64,000 bases of DNA from Pleionea mediterranea. GTDB taxonomy: Bacteria > Pseudomonadota > Gammaproteobacteria > Enterobacterales > Kangiellaceae. A program made the translations under genes and the position numbers. How positions within the stretch are numbered: position 1 is the first letter of the stretch; every line of letters starts with the position of its first letter. Under the pieces are notes generated by a model. The model was not told the DNA's origin and ran no database searches. It saw only the letters and a list, made by a program, of their open reading frames with translations. Where the stretch lies: positions 1 to 64,000 of the forward strand of contig NZ_QGGU01000004.1 of the NCBI RefSeq assembly GCF_003148745.1, in the 5' to 3' direction. Shown piece after piece: positions 27,887 to 37,678 of this stretch.

Positions 27887-28160
27887 TTAAAACCATGAAT
27901 TCAAAAACAGATTAACATCGAATTTTATTTCATCACCTCTGTTTCGCCTTTCTGGGCGACCTTCTTTTCCAAGAGCCAAAAAGAAGGCAAAAGGCCCTGC
28001 GTTCCAACAATTAAGCCCTTCGGGTTCCTTAAAATCACTCATACCTGTCAACACACCGTTATTGACAGCCTTCCATGGCTGACAATAACTTCCACTGGCG
28101 TCCATGCCAGCGGATGTGTGCGGTATGAATGATTTTGAGCTTAATTGAGTCACTCTGAAA
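27887..28160. repeat. Likely dispersed intergenic repeat element; the ORF in it is probably not coding
   Basis: This 537-base gap between aroE and the carbonic anhydrase gene contains a hairpin: CCTTCTTTT (27960-27968) with AAAAGAAGG (27979-27987). An open frame of 88 codons on the minus strand translates to a peptide with segments such as GPFAFFLALGKEGRPERR. Peptides of this kind are, in my experience, spurious readings of dispersed intergenic repeats in Gammaproteobacteria. No ribosome binding site or codon pattern supports translation. Only one copy is in this window. Confidence 0.4.
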
Positions 28161-28271
28161 CCAAAAGAACTATCTATGAAAAAGCTATACTTTTTATTTG
28201 CTTAGAGCTCTTTTAATTGGCACTGTAAAATTAAGCTTAAACTTTTACACATTATTGCTTGTTTAAAAGGC

Positions 28272-28805
28272 TTATTGGCCATTCAGGTAGCGATCTTTCA
28301 GTTTGACGTAGTTGTCTGCGGAATATTTAAAGAAAGCAATCTCGTCGTCGGTCAGGGTGCGGATCTTACGCGCTGGCGAGCCAACCCATAAAAAGCCACC
28401 TTCGAGTTCACGACCCGGCGGCACTACACTGTTTGCACCAAGCACCACATTAGAGTGGATCACCACATCGTCCATTACCACCGAACCCATACCAATCAAC
28501 ACTTCGTTGTTGATTTTACAACCGTGTAACATGGCTTTATGACCCACGGTGACATCATCACCAATGATCAAACGGTGACCGTCCGGATTGTAGTGGCTGG
28601 CGTGGGTAACATGGCAAACCGCGCCATCCTGAATGCTACTGCGCGCGCCAATTTCAATGGCATGAACATCACCCCGCAACACCGCCATTGGCCAGATAGA
28701 ACTGTCATCACCAATGGAAACCTGCCCGACCACTAACGCGGTGGGATCAACAAACACGCGTTTGCCCAGTTCGGGTGTATAGTTTTCAAAGGAGCGGATA
28801 TTCAT
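28272..28805 (-). CDS. Gamma-carbonic anhydrase family protein (YrdA-like)
   Basis: The 177-residue protein is a left-handed beta-helix with hexapeptide repeats (IGDDSSIWPMAVLRGDVHAI, IGARSSIQDGAVCHVTH, VTVGHKAMLHGCKI). The three zinc-type histidines are in CHVTH, GHKAM and LHGCK. YrdA-type proteins bind metal, but their carbonic anhydrase activity is uncertain. The ATG at 28805 is preferred over a TTG three codons upstream. Confidence 0.92.
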   Translation of the reverse strand: MNIRSFENYTPELGKRVFVDPTALVVGQVSIGDDSSIWPMAVLRGDVHAIEIGARSSIQDGAVCHVTHASHYNPDGHRLIIGDDVTVGHKAMLHGCKINNEVLIGMGSVVMDDVVIHSNVVLGANSVVPPGRELEGGFLWVGSPARKIRTLTDDEIAFFKYSADNYVKLKDRYLNGQ

Positions 28806-28979
28806 AAACAGCAATACTCAAAATTTCGACAACCTTGCGCGATTTTAACGGTTTGCTGCAAAACAGCAAGCGTAAATGAGACACAGTTTCATCTAAAATA
28901 GACGCCAGTTAACCGTTAATCGCGTAAAAACACATGATCATAGGCCACCAAACGGGCCCGGCAAAATTGCCGAGCCGGT

Positions 28980-30329
28980 TTAACGCATGGTGACAAATTC
29001 TTCGGCAGAAGAAGGGTGTATGGCCACGGTATTGTCCAGATCCGCCTTGGTGGCGCCCATTTTTAAGGCCACGGCAAATCCCTGCAGCATTTCGTCGGCT
29101 CCCAGGCCAATTACATGGATCCCAACGACTTTTTCTTCATCACCGACGCACACCAGTTTCATTTTGGTGGGCTGACGGTGCCGGGTAACCGCTGTGTACA
29201 TGGCGGTAAAGCTTGAGGTGTAAACTTTAACCTTATCGCCGTGCTGCTCGCGGGCTTCCTGTTCGGTAAGGCCTACGGTACCAATGGTTGGATGACTGAA
29301 GACGACAGTAGGTACATTGTCGTAATCCAGATGTTCCATCGGCTTATTGTTAAATAAGCGTTCAGATAATCGTCGGCCGGCGGCAACGGCAACCGGCGTT
29401 AAAGCAATACGCCCGGTGTTATCGCCAACCGCGTAAATGTTCGGCACATTGGTGTTTTGAAACTGATCGGTTTCAATAAACCCTTTGCTGTCGAGCTGCA
29501 CGCCAGATTTTTCCAGATCCAGATTGTCGGTCATGGGCTTGCGGCCTATCGCCCAGATCACATCATCCACCGGACCAATGGTATTGCCACCTTCCAGTTG
29601 CAGCATCAGGCCATCGTCGGTTTGCTCTATGCCAGTGGGTACGCTGTTGGTGTGCAAATTAAGTCCGGTTTCATGCATTATTTCCGTCAGCGTATCGGAC
29701 AATATGGGATCAAACTGCCGCAACGCTTTATCTTTACGGATCACCAGATGGGTCTCACTGCCCAGTTCATGCAACATGCCGGCAATTTCAACAGCAATAT
29801 AACCGGCGCCTACTACGGCCACACGTTTGGGTTGTTCAACCATGGCGAAGAAGCCATCGGAATCGGTGCCCAGATCAGCACCGGGAAGATCCGGAATGAT
29901 AGGCGAGCCACCCGTGGCGATTAGAATATGCTCGGCAGTAATCACTTTGCCATTTACTTCAACACTGTGCTGGTCGACAAATTTTGCGTGGCCCTTAATG
30001 ACCGTCACATTATTTTTACCCAGAACATTATCGTAAGACTGGTGAATGCGCTGAATATAGGCGTCGCGATTGGCCACCAGTTTGCTCCAGTTTAACCCTT
30101 GCTGGGTCAATTCGAAGCCATAGTCTTCAGAGAACTTCACCGCCTCTGCCACATGAGCGGCAAACCACATAACTTTTTTGGGCACACAGCCAACATTGAC
30201 GCAGGTGCCGCCAAGCGCATTCATTTCCACCAATGCGCATTTTTTGCCATGCATGGCTGCCCGGTTAATCGAAGCGATGCCGCCACTGCCACCGCCAATG
30301 GCGAGGTAATCGTAGTCGTATGTCGTCAC
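28980..30329 (-). CDS. gorA: Glutathione reductase
   Basis: The 449-residue flavoenzyme regenerates reduced glutathione with NADPH. It has the FAD motif [17 protein letters not shown], the redox disulfide [16 protein letters not shown], the NAD(P) motif [13 protein letters not shown], and the C-terminal [12 protein letters not shown] with the catalytic His. A GTG start follows an AGGA site. It lies divergent from prlC with a 195-base spacer that carries a stem-loop repeat copy. Confidence 0.95.
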   Translation of the reverse strand: MTTYDYDYLAIGGGSGGIASINRAAMHGKKCALVEMNALGGTCVNVGCVPKKVMWFAAHVAEAVKFSEDYGFELTQQGLNWSKLVANRDAYIQRIHQSYDNVLGKNNVTVIKGHAKFVDQHSVEVNGKVITAEHILIATGGSPIIPDLPGADLGTDSDGFFAMVEQPKRVAVVGAGYIAVEIAGMLHELGSETHLVIRKDKALRQFDPILSDTLTEIMHETGLNLHTNSVPTGIEQTDDGLMLQLEGGNTIGPVDDVIWAIGRKPMTDNLDLEKSGVQLDSKGFIETDQFQNTNVPNIYAVGDNTGRIALTPVAVAAGRRLSERLFNNKPMEHLDYDNVPTVVFSHPTIGTVGLTEQEAREQHGDKVKVYTSSFTAMYTAVTRHRQPTKMKLVCVGDEEKVVGIHVIGLGADEMLQGFAVALKMGATKADLDNTVAIHPSSAEEFVTMR

Positions 30330-30419
30330 AAAATAATCCTGTTTTTTAAGTGTTGGAGCTTGTTTATGTTTCGTTATAGTAAGATGTTAAGAGTTAAACT
30401 GAGAACCTGCACCTCAAAT

Positions 30420-30438
30420 AACGATAGATAAACACGTT
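30420..30438. repeat. GATAAACA stem-loop repeat, variant copy
   Basis: Short arms AACG and CGTT flank the loop ATAGATAAACA. The arms differ from the other copies but still pair. It sits in the divergent gorA/prlC spacer, which argues against a terminator role. Confidence 0.5.
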
Positions 30439-30524
30439 TCAGTCATATAACGATGCAACCAGTTTAGATGTTACACTTTACTTTATCACATGGCTTAATT
30501 CGATTGATCACATAGGAATTTTCA

Positions 30525-32579
30525 ATGACCGACGCAGTAACGAATAATCCTCTTTTATCCAATTACGATCTGGCGCCTTTTAGTCAGATAAAGCCGGAAC
30601 ATATTAAACCCGCAATAGAACATACATTAAACCTGACCAAGCAGGGCATCAGCGAATTACTCGCCGAGCAGCAAACGCCAGACTGGGTTACGTTGATGCA
30701 ACCTATCGAGCAATTCAGTAATTTGCTCGATAAACGTTGGTCGCCGGTATCGCATATGAATTCGGTGGTTAACTCCGACGAGTTAAGAAAAGCCTACGAC
30801 AGTTGCTTGCCATTGTTATCGGAGTACGGAACCTGGCTTGGGCAAAATGAAGCATTGTATAAAGCGGTGCAACAGGTGTATGACCAGCGTGAAAAGCTGC
30901 AATTAAATGACGTTCAAATAAAAATTCTGGAAGACGAATTACGCGACTTTAAATTGGCCGGTGTCTCGTTAAGTGATAAGGATAAAAAGCGATACGGTGA
31001 TATTCAAAAGCGCCTGTCGGAACTGTCTTCAAAATACGAGCAAAATATTCTCGACGCTACCATGGGCTGGAGCAAGCACTTTGACGATGACGCTGAACTG
31101 GCTGGCCTGCCCGAATCGGCACTGGCATTAGCGCAACAAAATGCTGCCAATGATGGTCAATCGGGTTATCTGCTAAATCTTGAATTTCCTTGTTATTACG
31201 CGGTTATGAGTTACGCCGATAATCGTGATTTGCGTCAGGAAATGTACAAAGCTTATTCAACCCGGGCGTCAGAACTTGGCTCAGCTCAGTTTGATAACAC
31301 TGAAGTAATGAAAGAAATCATGGCATTGCGCCATGAGTTATCTCAGTTGCTGGGTTTTAAACACTACGCCGAAATGTCACTGGCTACAAAAATGGCCGAG
31401 TCAACGGATCAGGTGTTCGAGTTTTTAAATAATCTTGCCCGTCAGTCGAAACCGCAAGCCGAAAAAGAACTGTCCGAATTGCAGGCGTTTTCATCACAGC
31501 ATCTGGCACTAACGGAATTAAATGCCTGGGATGTACTTTACGCCGGTGAAAAATTAAAACAGCATCGTTACGCCATTTCTCAGGAAGAACTGCGGCCTTA
31601 CTTTCCGGTTGATACAGTATTAAAAGGATTGTTCAGTATTACCGAAACTTTATTTTCGGTCACCATAAAAGAATCGAAACAATCCTTTGAAAGCTGGCAT
31701 CCGGATGCACGCCTGTTTGAGGTTTATGGTGAAAACGATGAGCGAGTGGCACGGTTTTACCTTGATCTCTACGCCCGTTCGCACAAACGGGGTGGTGCCT
31801 GGATGGCCGATTACTGCAGCCGTTTTCGTTTTGATGATGGGCATCTGCAAAAACCGGTGGCGTTTTTAACCTGTAATTTTAATCCGCCTATTAAAGGTCA
31901 GCCGGCTCAATTGACGCACGATGAAGTGGTCACTCTGTTTCATGAGTTTGGTCACGGGCTGCACCATATGTTAACCGACATCGAGTATTTAAGTGCCAGC
32001 GGTATTCATGGCGTTGAATGGGATGCAGTGGAATTGCCCAGCCAATTTATGGAAAACTTCTGCTACGAAAAAGAAGGCCTCGATGTGATCTCCGGGCACT
32101 TTGAAACCGGTGAGCCATTACCGGATGAATTGCGGGAAAAATTACAACGGGCGAAAAATTTTCAATCCGCCATGATGATGGTGCGTCAGTTGGAATTCTC
32201 ATTATTTGATTTCAGAATTCACAGTGAATATTCAGAGCAACAAGAGTTTTCAATTCAAGGCATTCTGGATGATGTTCGCAATCAGGTTGCTGTGGTTCAA
32301 CCGCCCAAGTGGAATCGATTCCAAAATTCTTTTTCACACATTTTTGCTGGCGGTTACTCGGCTGGCTATTACAGTTACAAATGGGCCGAAGTATTAAGTG
32401 CCGATGCGTTCAGTAAATTTGAAGAAGACGGCATTTTTAATGCCGAAACCGGAAAGGCTTTTAAAGAAAATATTCTTGAGCGCGGTGGTTCCAAACCCGC
32501 CATGGCATTGTTTAAAGCGTTTCGGGGTCGTGAGCCGGAAGTTGAACCTTTACTAAGGCACAGTGGTATTACCGGTTAA
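30525..32579 (+). CDS. prlC: Oligopeptidase A (M3 metallopeptidase)
   Basis: The 684-residue cytoplasmic zinc peptidase degrades peptides, including cleaved signal peptides. The zinc site is TLFHEFGHGLHHM with the third ligand Glu in HGVEWDAVELPSQFMENF. The N-terminal FSQIKPEHIKPAIEHTL and the C-terminal YYSYKWAEVLSADAFSKF are characteristic. The length matches E. coli PrlC. A strong bidirectional terminator follows. Confidence 0.96.
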   Translation: MTDAVTNNPLLSNYDLAPFSQIKPEHIKPAIEHTLNLTKQGISELLAEQQTPDWVTLMQPIEQFSNLLDKRWSPVSHMNSVVNSDELRKAYDSCLPLLSEYGTWLGQNEALYKAVQQVYDQREKLQLNDVQIKILEDELRDFKLAGVSLSDKDKKRYGDIQKRLSELSSKYEQNILDATMGWSKHFDDDAELAGLPESALALAQQNAANDGQSGYLLNLEFPCYYAVMSYADNRDLRQEMYKAYSTRASELGSAQFDNTEVMKEIMALRHELSQLLGFKHYAEMSLATKMAESTDQVFEFLNNLARQSKPQAEKELSELQAFSSQHLALTELNAWDVLYAGEKLKQHRYAISQEELRPYFPVDTVLKGLFSITETLFSVTIKESKQSFESWHPDARLFEVYGENDERVARFYLDLYARSHKRGGAWMADYCSRFRFDDGHLQKPVAFLTCNFNPPIKGQPAQLTHDEVVTLFHEFGHGLHHMLTDIEYLSASGIHGVEWDAVELPSQFMENFCYEKEGLDVISGHFETGEPLPDELREKLQRAKNFQSAMMMVRQLEFSLFDFRIHSEYSEQQEFSIQGILDDVRNQVAVVQPPKWNRFQNSFSHIFAGGYSAGYYSYKWAEVLSADAFSKFEEDGIFNAETGKAFKENILERGGSKPAMALFKAFRGREPEVEPLLRHSGITG

Positions 32580-32630
32580 TGGTATACAGTTTTTTAGTTT
32601 GAATGATATTGAGAAGTAAAACGGTTGGAA

Positions 32631-32657
32631 TAGGTCTGTTCAATAAGAACAGACCTA
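32631..32657. terminator. Bidirectional terminator between prlC and the repeat lipoprotein
   Basis: Perfect 11-base arms TAGGTCTGTTC and GAACAGACCTA around loop AATAA, followed by ATTT on the plus strand. It lies between converging genes. Confidence 0.85.
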
Positions 32658-32678
32658 ATTTAATGACAAAATGATAGA

Positions 32679-34337
32679 TTAATCCAGGTCGCTTATTTGA
32701 GTTATCCAGTAAGCATTCCATGAGTCACGATCGGTGTTAAAAGTTTGATTGATCACTCTATCAATTGTGCCATCAGCGTCAGTATCGTATTCAATAAGTG
32801 TAAGGTTTGCATTGTTGTCAAAAGTGTAAGTTCGCACCTCATCCCACACATCGTCACCATCACTGTCTATTTCAAAGGTTGAAATAAGTTCGTTAGAATC
32901 GTAGCTATAAAGATTTCGAAAATCGACAACACCATCGCCATTGTTATCAAGTTCATATAAGGTTCGATTGTTATTCTCATCGTATTCAAAGGACTGAATA
33001 AAATCCAGATTACCATCGCCATCACTGTCTTGCTCATACAGCGTTTGATTACCGTTGGCATCGTAGGTCCAGTTACGAATATCGTCGGCGACACCATCAC
33101 CGTCTTTGTCCCACTCTCTTAAGGTTACGTTACCATTGTCATCACGAGTATAGGTGTAGGTGATGTCGATAACGCCGTCGGGCTGCTGATCCCATTCTTC
33201 TAAAATAAGATTATTGTTGTCATCATAACTGTAAGTGATGCGCTGAGTAACAGTACCATTAGCGCCTGAGTCTGTTTCAGACGTTATTCGATTGCCATTG
33301 TCATCATAGGTATAAGCTCGCGAATAATTTAATGTCCCATCACCATCAGAGTCCACTTCGAGGGTTATCAGGCTACCATTTTCATCGTATGTGTAATCTC
33401 GGATATCATCCGCCGAACCGTCACCATTTTCATCCTCTCGCTCACTTTCTCTATTACCATTGTCATCGTAACTGTAAAGCGTATAAAAAGTAGTGGGTAT
33501 GACCACATTTTCGTATTGAAGCAAGTTACTATTACCGTCGAAACTGTAGGTATCGGTAACATCCAAGGTGCCATCGGCGTCGTTATCAATGTCTATAAAA
33601 TATTGCGAACTGCTTTGATCGAATGCATAAAGACCCGTGCGATCATTACTGCCATCATTACCTTCATCGGTTACTGAGCTTGCCAGTAGGTAAAGATCAG
33701 CCGTTAAACCTAAGTCATTATAAAGAGTATCAAGTGCAAGGCCTGGATTACGGATTTGTTTACTACCCCCCCATAAACCGTCAGCCCGACCCATTGCAAT
33801 AAGCTTTCGTAATTTAAAGTCGCTAACAAAATCAAACGAAAGTTGCTCAAAATTAATTGTTTCACCTTCTGCAATGGTGTGCAGTTCATCGGGTATTTGT
33901 GTATTGTTTCCTACATTATCATCGGCATCCAGGGTTTGCAGGAATAATGCAATGTTGATGACGGAGTGAAATGAACTGTCATTTTTAAAATCAAAAATTG
34001 CGTTTCTTATTTCCAATCCGGTAATTGGTGCCGATGTATTTGCAAGATCGAAAAGATCGAGACTTGCAGCCACTGATGCACTGCCAATAAGGATATCGCC
34101 CACATAAAAACTGACCGTCTCGCCATCGAGATAAAGAAACTCACCGTTGCTATCGGTGAAACCAGATTGAGAGGCTGTTGAATAGCGTAAGTTTTCAATG
34201 GTTCCATTCATAAAAATGCCGGTTTTGGCAGTAACAACTGGTGGATCGTCGCTGTAACTACTACCTCCTCCACAAGAGATAAGTGATAGGCTCAAGCCGG
34301 TTAAAAATAATGTTTTGAATATAATCCTTATAAACAT
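32679..34337 (-). CDS. Surface/periplasmic lipoprotein with tandem 27-residue calcium-loop and YD-like repeats
   Basis: The 552-residue product has a signal peptide with lipobox LISC followed by GGGSS. An N-terminal domain (about 40-100; NGEFLYLDGETVSFYVGDI) resembles those of secreted Gammaproteobacterial lipoproteins. Residues about 270-535 are nine or ten tandem copies of a 27-residue unit. Each unit has a YD-type half (YTYDDNGN) and an acidic half (DSDGDGTLN, DKDGDGVAD) like thrombospondin-3 or dockerin calcium loops. Some units have lost acidic positions. The ATG follows a GGGG-type site. Function unknown; calcium binding is inferred. Confidence 0.75.
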   Translation of the reverse strand: MFIRIIFKTLFLTGLSLSLISCGGGSSYSDDPPVVTAKTGIFMNGTIENLRYSTASQSGFTDSNGEFLYLDGETVSFYVGDILIGSASVAASLDLFDLANTSAPITGLEIRNAIFDFKNDSSFHSVINIALFLQTLDADDNVGNNTQIPDELHTIAEGETINFEQLSFDFVSDFKLRKLIAMGRADGLWGGSKQIRNPGLALDTLYNDLGLTADLYLLASSVTDEGNDGSNDRTGLYAFDQSSSQYFIDIDNDADGTLDVTDTYSFDGNSNLLQYENVVIPTTFYTLYSYDDNGNRESEREDENGDGSADDIRDYTYDENGSLITLEVDSDGDGTLNYSRAYTYDDNGNRITSETDSGANGTVTQRITYSYDDNNNLILEEWDQQPDGVIDITYTYTRDDNGNVTLREWDKDGDGVADDIRNWTYDANGNQTLYEQDSDGDGNLDFIQSFEYDENNNRTLYELDNNGDGVVDFRNLYSYDSNELISTFEIDSDGDDVWDEVRTYTFDNNANLTLIEYDTDADGTIDRVINQTFNTDRDSWNAYWITQISDLD

Positions 34338-34738
34338 GGTAGACCCCTTTGTATCATGTGCTTTTTTGATAATTTATAGTTTCAATTTTGGTGTTATGTA
34401 TTGCGTGGAATGCTTAACTTGTTCGGCTTAGCTAGCATTTAATTAGACTTACCTTATCAAAAAACAATCCGTTAGAAATGGCTGACTTCTCAATTTGATA
34501 AATTCAAATAACTGCATTAGGTGAGCCACCAGAAGCTTTTCAGTCAGTTGCGTTGATTCAATGTTACAAACTTAATCTGAAAAATCGTCTTAATGTTATT
34601 GCTCGTGATGATCTTTATCAATAGCCAAAAACTGTATTGCGTCGATCGCTTACATGGGTTTAAGTGAAAAACTAAGGAACTGGTATCTTTTGACGGGTAG
34701 AATCTAACGCTAACAGGACTTAACATTATTCAGGACGA
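34338..34738. other. 401-base gap upstream of comM
   Basis: The divergent promoter region of the repeat lipoprotein and comM. It is AT-rich. I found no convincing ORF, repeat or RNA gene. An AGGACGA site directly before the comM ATG is the only clear signal. Confidence 0.4.
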
Positions 34739-35677
34739 ATGAATCTTTCAAACATCTATTCTCGAGCCGGGGTTGGCATTGAAGCACCACTGGTGACAAT
34801 TGAAACCCATTTATCCAATGGCCTGCCAGGCTTAAGCATTGTCGGTTTACCGGAAGCGGCGGTGCGTGAAAGTAAAGATCGGGTACGCAGTGCATTAATG
34901 AATGCGAATCTGGAATTTCCATCGCGCCGAACCACCATTAATCTGGCACCGGCGGATTTACCAAAAGACGGCTGCCGTTTCGATTTACCCATCGCGCTGG
35001 GAATTCTATCCGCCAGTGGGCAAATTCCACAAGCCAAGTTGGATAACTACGAGTTTATTGGTGAACTGGCGTTATCGGGTGAGTTACGACCCATATACGG
35101 TGTATTGCCGGTGGCACTGGAGGCAAAGCGCGCAGGGCGAACTCTGGTGCTGCCAAGAAAAAATGCTGAAGAAGCAGCGCTGGCTGGAGGTGAACAGTTA
35201 GTGGCCGATCACTTACTGGATGTGGTATCGCATCTGATAGGCCAGCAAACCATGAATTTTAACGAGCCAGTCAGTCAGGCGGTTGTCTCGCCAGACGCTC
35301 CGGATCTGAGTGATGTGAAAGGGCAATACGCGGCAAAACGCGCGTTGGAAATAGCCGCCGGTGGTAAGCACAATTTATTATTTATTGGGCCTCCGGGCAC
35401 GGGTAAAACCATGCTCGCCAGTCGTTTGTCGGGCATTTTGCCGGAGCTAACCGATGATGAAGCGGTGGATTGCGCGGCCATTGCGTCCATCAGTGGTAAG
35501 TCGATGCATCCCGGAAACTGGAAATTACGCCCGTTTCGCGTGCCGCATCATACGGCGTCTGCTGTGGCACTTATTGGTGGTGGCAGCAATCCTCGCCCCG
35601 GCGAAGTGTCGCTGGCACACCACGGCGTGTTGTTTCTGGATGAGTTGCCAGAGTTTGTCAAAAACCATATTAAATGA
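34739..35677 (+). pseudogene. comM: comM (yifB), 5' part only: interrupted after the Walker B motif
   Basis: ComM is a ring helicase that promotes branch migration in natural transformation and is normally about 500 residues long. Here the first 306 residues are normal: N-terminal domain (NGLPGLSIVGLPEAAVRESK), Walker A GPPGTGKTMLA, sensor region GGGSNPRPGEVSLAHHGVLF, and Walker B FLDELPEF. The match stops exactly after FLDELPEF at base 35656. Six foreign residues (VKNHIK) and a stop follow, and the remaining roughly 190 residues are missing from the window. The sequence after the break looks like a Tn7-like transposon end. Confidence 0.92.
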
Positions 35678-35760
35678 TAATTGACCATATTAATTGAGAT
35701 TTGAGTGGTATTTTAGTAAGTAAGGTGTGTTTTAAAAATCTAAAAAGTGGTCAACATGAC
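35656..35760. mobile_element. Putative Tn7-like transposon end inserted in comM
   Basis: The sequence joining comM starts TGTCAAAAACC. It has two tandem 20-base sites: AACCATATTAAATGATAATT at about 35663 and GACCATATTAATTGAGATTT at about 35683. These resemble TnsB-binding repeats of Tn7-like elements, which begin with TGT and carry AACCATAAAATGATA-type sites. An oppositely oriented TGGTCAA lies near 35747. A 5-base target duplication would be GAGTT (35651-35655). No transposition gene is nearby and the other end is not in the window. Confidence 0.55.
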
Positions 35761-35855
35761 GCAAATTTCCAAGAATCAGCAATTTTATATTGCAAGCTCT
35801 GTTTTAGTCTCAATATTTTTTGAGTAAGGAATATCAACATTTTAAGGAATGAATT

Positions 35856-36050
35856 ATGAAGCAGCATGAGTTGGGTTCAATAGAGCCAGGAAGATATAAC
35901 GTTACCCTTTTTAGGCATATTCCAAGTATGAGTGTTCAGGTTGTTCAAGATCGTGTTTCTGAAAGAAATAATATAGCGAGAATAGGGAAGTTAAATATCA
36001 GTTTGAATCTATTTCCTAAAAATAGTACTTGGACAAAATGCAAAGACTAA
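35856..36050 (+). CDS. Hypothetical 64-residue protein
   Basis: The ORF starts at an ATG after AAGGAATGAATT, a good ribosome binding site, just inside the putative transposon end. The product is basic, soluble and beta-rich in appearance (SIEPGRYNVTLFRHIPSMSV). I do not recognise it. Composition is AT-rich like the rest of the island. Confidence 0.45.
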   Translation: MKQHELGSIEPGRYNVTLFRHIPSMSVQVVQDRVSERNNIARIGKLNISLNLFPKNSTWTKCKD

Positions 36051-36242
36051 ATTCTAATATTTGTATAATTAGACCAAGGCAAAGTCGCTTTATCAAAATA
36101 TTTAGTTGAATAGAATTAAAGATATAGGTATCTATTTTCTTAATGCATAAGGCTGTATTGCACTTTGTGTTAGTTTTAGGGCGATATTGCCTTTTAAGGG
36201 GTGTTGTTGTAAAATAAGGCTAAGTAAATAGAAGGTTATTTT

Positions 36243-36674
36243 ATGAAAGCTGCTAAAAGCGTTAAAGCTACAGAAGCCCCAAAAATTACACCTGAGCATG
36301 TCAGTGCAGCGATCCGTTGGTTGAGTGATGTTTCTAGGATCGATAAGTGGAATCTGAGTATCAGTGATCAAGCGTTATTGCTTGGGGTAAAAGAGAGAAC
36401 TTATAAAAGTTGGAAGAAGAAAGCATCAGAAGGTCAAGGCGTTGAAGTATCGAAAGATACGCAAGATCGTTTATCTTATCTTTTAGGTATTATGAAAGGT
36501 TTGAAAATGATCTCTCCTATGGAGCGAGGCGAACTAGTTTTCGAATGGTTTAGCTCACCAAATAAAAATCCAGTGTTTAATGGTAAGTCTATTCGGGACT
36601 ATTTGTTAGAAAATGGGTCGATGATAAGTCTCCATAATACGAGAAGCTATCTGGATGCAGCCCGTGGGGCGTAA
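36243..36674 (+). CDS. Xre/MbcA/ParS-type antitoxin of a RES toxin-antitoxin pair
   Basis: The 143-residue protein has an N-terminal helix-turn-helix like region (NLSISDQALLLGVKERTYKSW, about residues 38-58). The C-terminal MbcA/ParS/Xre domain follows (NKNPVFNGKSIRDYLLENGSMI). This domain binds the RES toxin and the HTH usually represses the operon. Its 3' end overlaps the RES gene by 20 bases. It is preceded by a 190-base AT-rich promoter region. Confidence 0.85.
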   Translation: MKAAKSVKATEAPKITPEHVSAAIRWLSDVSRIDKWNLSISDQALLLGVKERTYKSWKKKASEGQGVEVSKDTQDRLSYLLGIMKGLKMISPMERGELVFEWFSSPNKNPVFNGKSIRDYLLENGSMISLHNTRSYLDAARGA

Positions 36675-37317
36675 AAAGCCTGATTGGCAGCACTTCCGCA
36701 TTATTCACTCGAAATACCCCCCTGTGAATATTTATCAAGATAATGACGAAGAGAATTTCCTCTTAGGTGAACTTGAGTCACAAACTTCAGGTCGCGTGAT
36801 TAATTGGGAGCCTTTTATTGATGAGGAAGATATGAGAACTGGTTATGGATGGGGCGCAGTGATTGCTAGTTTTTGTTATACAAACTATGGACGTTTTAGC
36901 ACCCCTGAACTAGGTTGTTACTATTGCGCAAGTTGCCCAAAGACAGCAATTAAGGAATGGTCGCATCACACTGCGAAAACCTGGAGAGATGACTTTGGTT
37001 TTACTGATGACGCCAGTGCTGTGGTTCGATGTTATGTGGGGGAGTTTACTGAAGAACTCATTGATGTTCGTGAGGATGATACCCTTCATGACCCAGCGGA
37101 TTACTCAAAAACTCAATCTTACGCAATTCAATTAAGGAAAGAAAATGAGTATGGGATCCTTTATAAATCCGTCAGAAATCCTGGTAAGGAGTGCGCCGCT
37201 TTATTGAGACCAGTGGCCACAACCCAAGTTACCCAGTCTACACACTATGTTTTAAAATTTGATGGTACCGAATTTATTAACTTCGCTTCTGTATCTGAAT
37301 TTGAGAGTTTAAATTAA
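36655..37317 (+). CDS. RES-domain toxin
   Basis: The 220-residue protein belongs to the RES family, whose characterised members degrade cellular NAD+ (MbcT is an NAD+ phosphorylase). The family's C-terminal motif is present as GILYKSVRNPGKECAALLRP, including the conserved Ser (KSVR). An N-terminal Arg (HFRIIHSK) and central Glu (IKEWSHH) are candidates for the other R-E-S residues. The overlap with the Xre antitoxin supports a type II toxin-antitoxin operon. Cys residues in YYCASCP are unusual for the family. Confidence 0.85.
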   Translation: MQPVGRKKPDWQHFRIIHSKYPPVNIYQDNDEENFLLGELESQTSGRVINWEPFIDEEDMRTGYGWGAVIASFCYTNYGRFSTPELGCYYCASCPKTAIKEWSHHTAKTWRDDFGFTDDASAVVRCYVGEFTEELIDVREDDTLHDPADYSKTQSYAIQLRKENEYGILYKSVRNPGKECAALLRPVATTQVTQSTHYVLKFDGTEFINFASVSEFESLN

Positions 37318-37678
37318 CTGTACGGCAGATCTTATAAAGGAATAAAGGTTTAAAGCTCTTAAATAGAGACTGGTAGAGTAATTTAAGGAAGCTAAGTTCA
37401 ATCCACTTACTTCAGAAGATTAATTGCCTTCAGCATAAAGAGGGAATAGTGGATGATGTATTTCAGTTTAAAATGCCTGTTCATAACCATTCTACTTTAA
37501 TCATTACTCAAGCAAAAACTGGTTAAATAGTAGTCATTTTATATTGTGTAGTTATTATAACTGTATGTTTAATAACCAAAAATTTATTTCTCGTCAAATT
37601 CTATTAGATTTCTAATTTTTATTTACCCAATCATATTAGTCTGAATATTATCTTTTAAACTTTAAAGAGCACAGATTA
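37318..37678. other. 361-base gap between the RES toxin and TIR genes
   Basis: AT-rich sequence. A short frame without a start codon (around 37440-37527) is open, but I found no family match and no ribosome binding site. It probably holds the TIR promoter. No repeat or RNA gene seen. Confidence 0.35.

Noticed and set aside
33368-33589. Met/Thr-rich frames overlapping the repeat lipoprotein in other frames
   Set aside because: They result from the 81-base repeat read in other frames.
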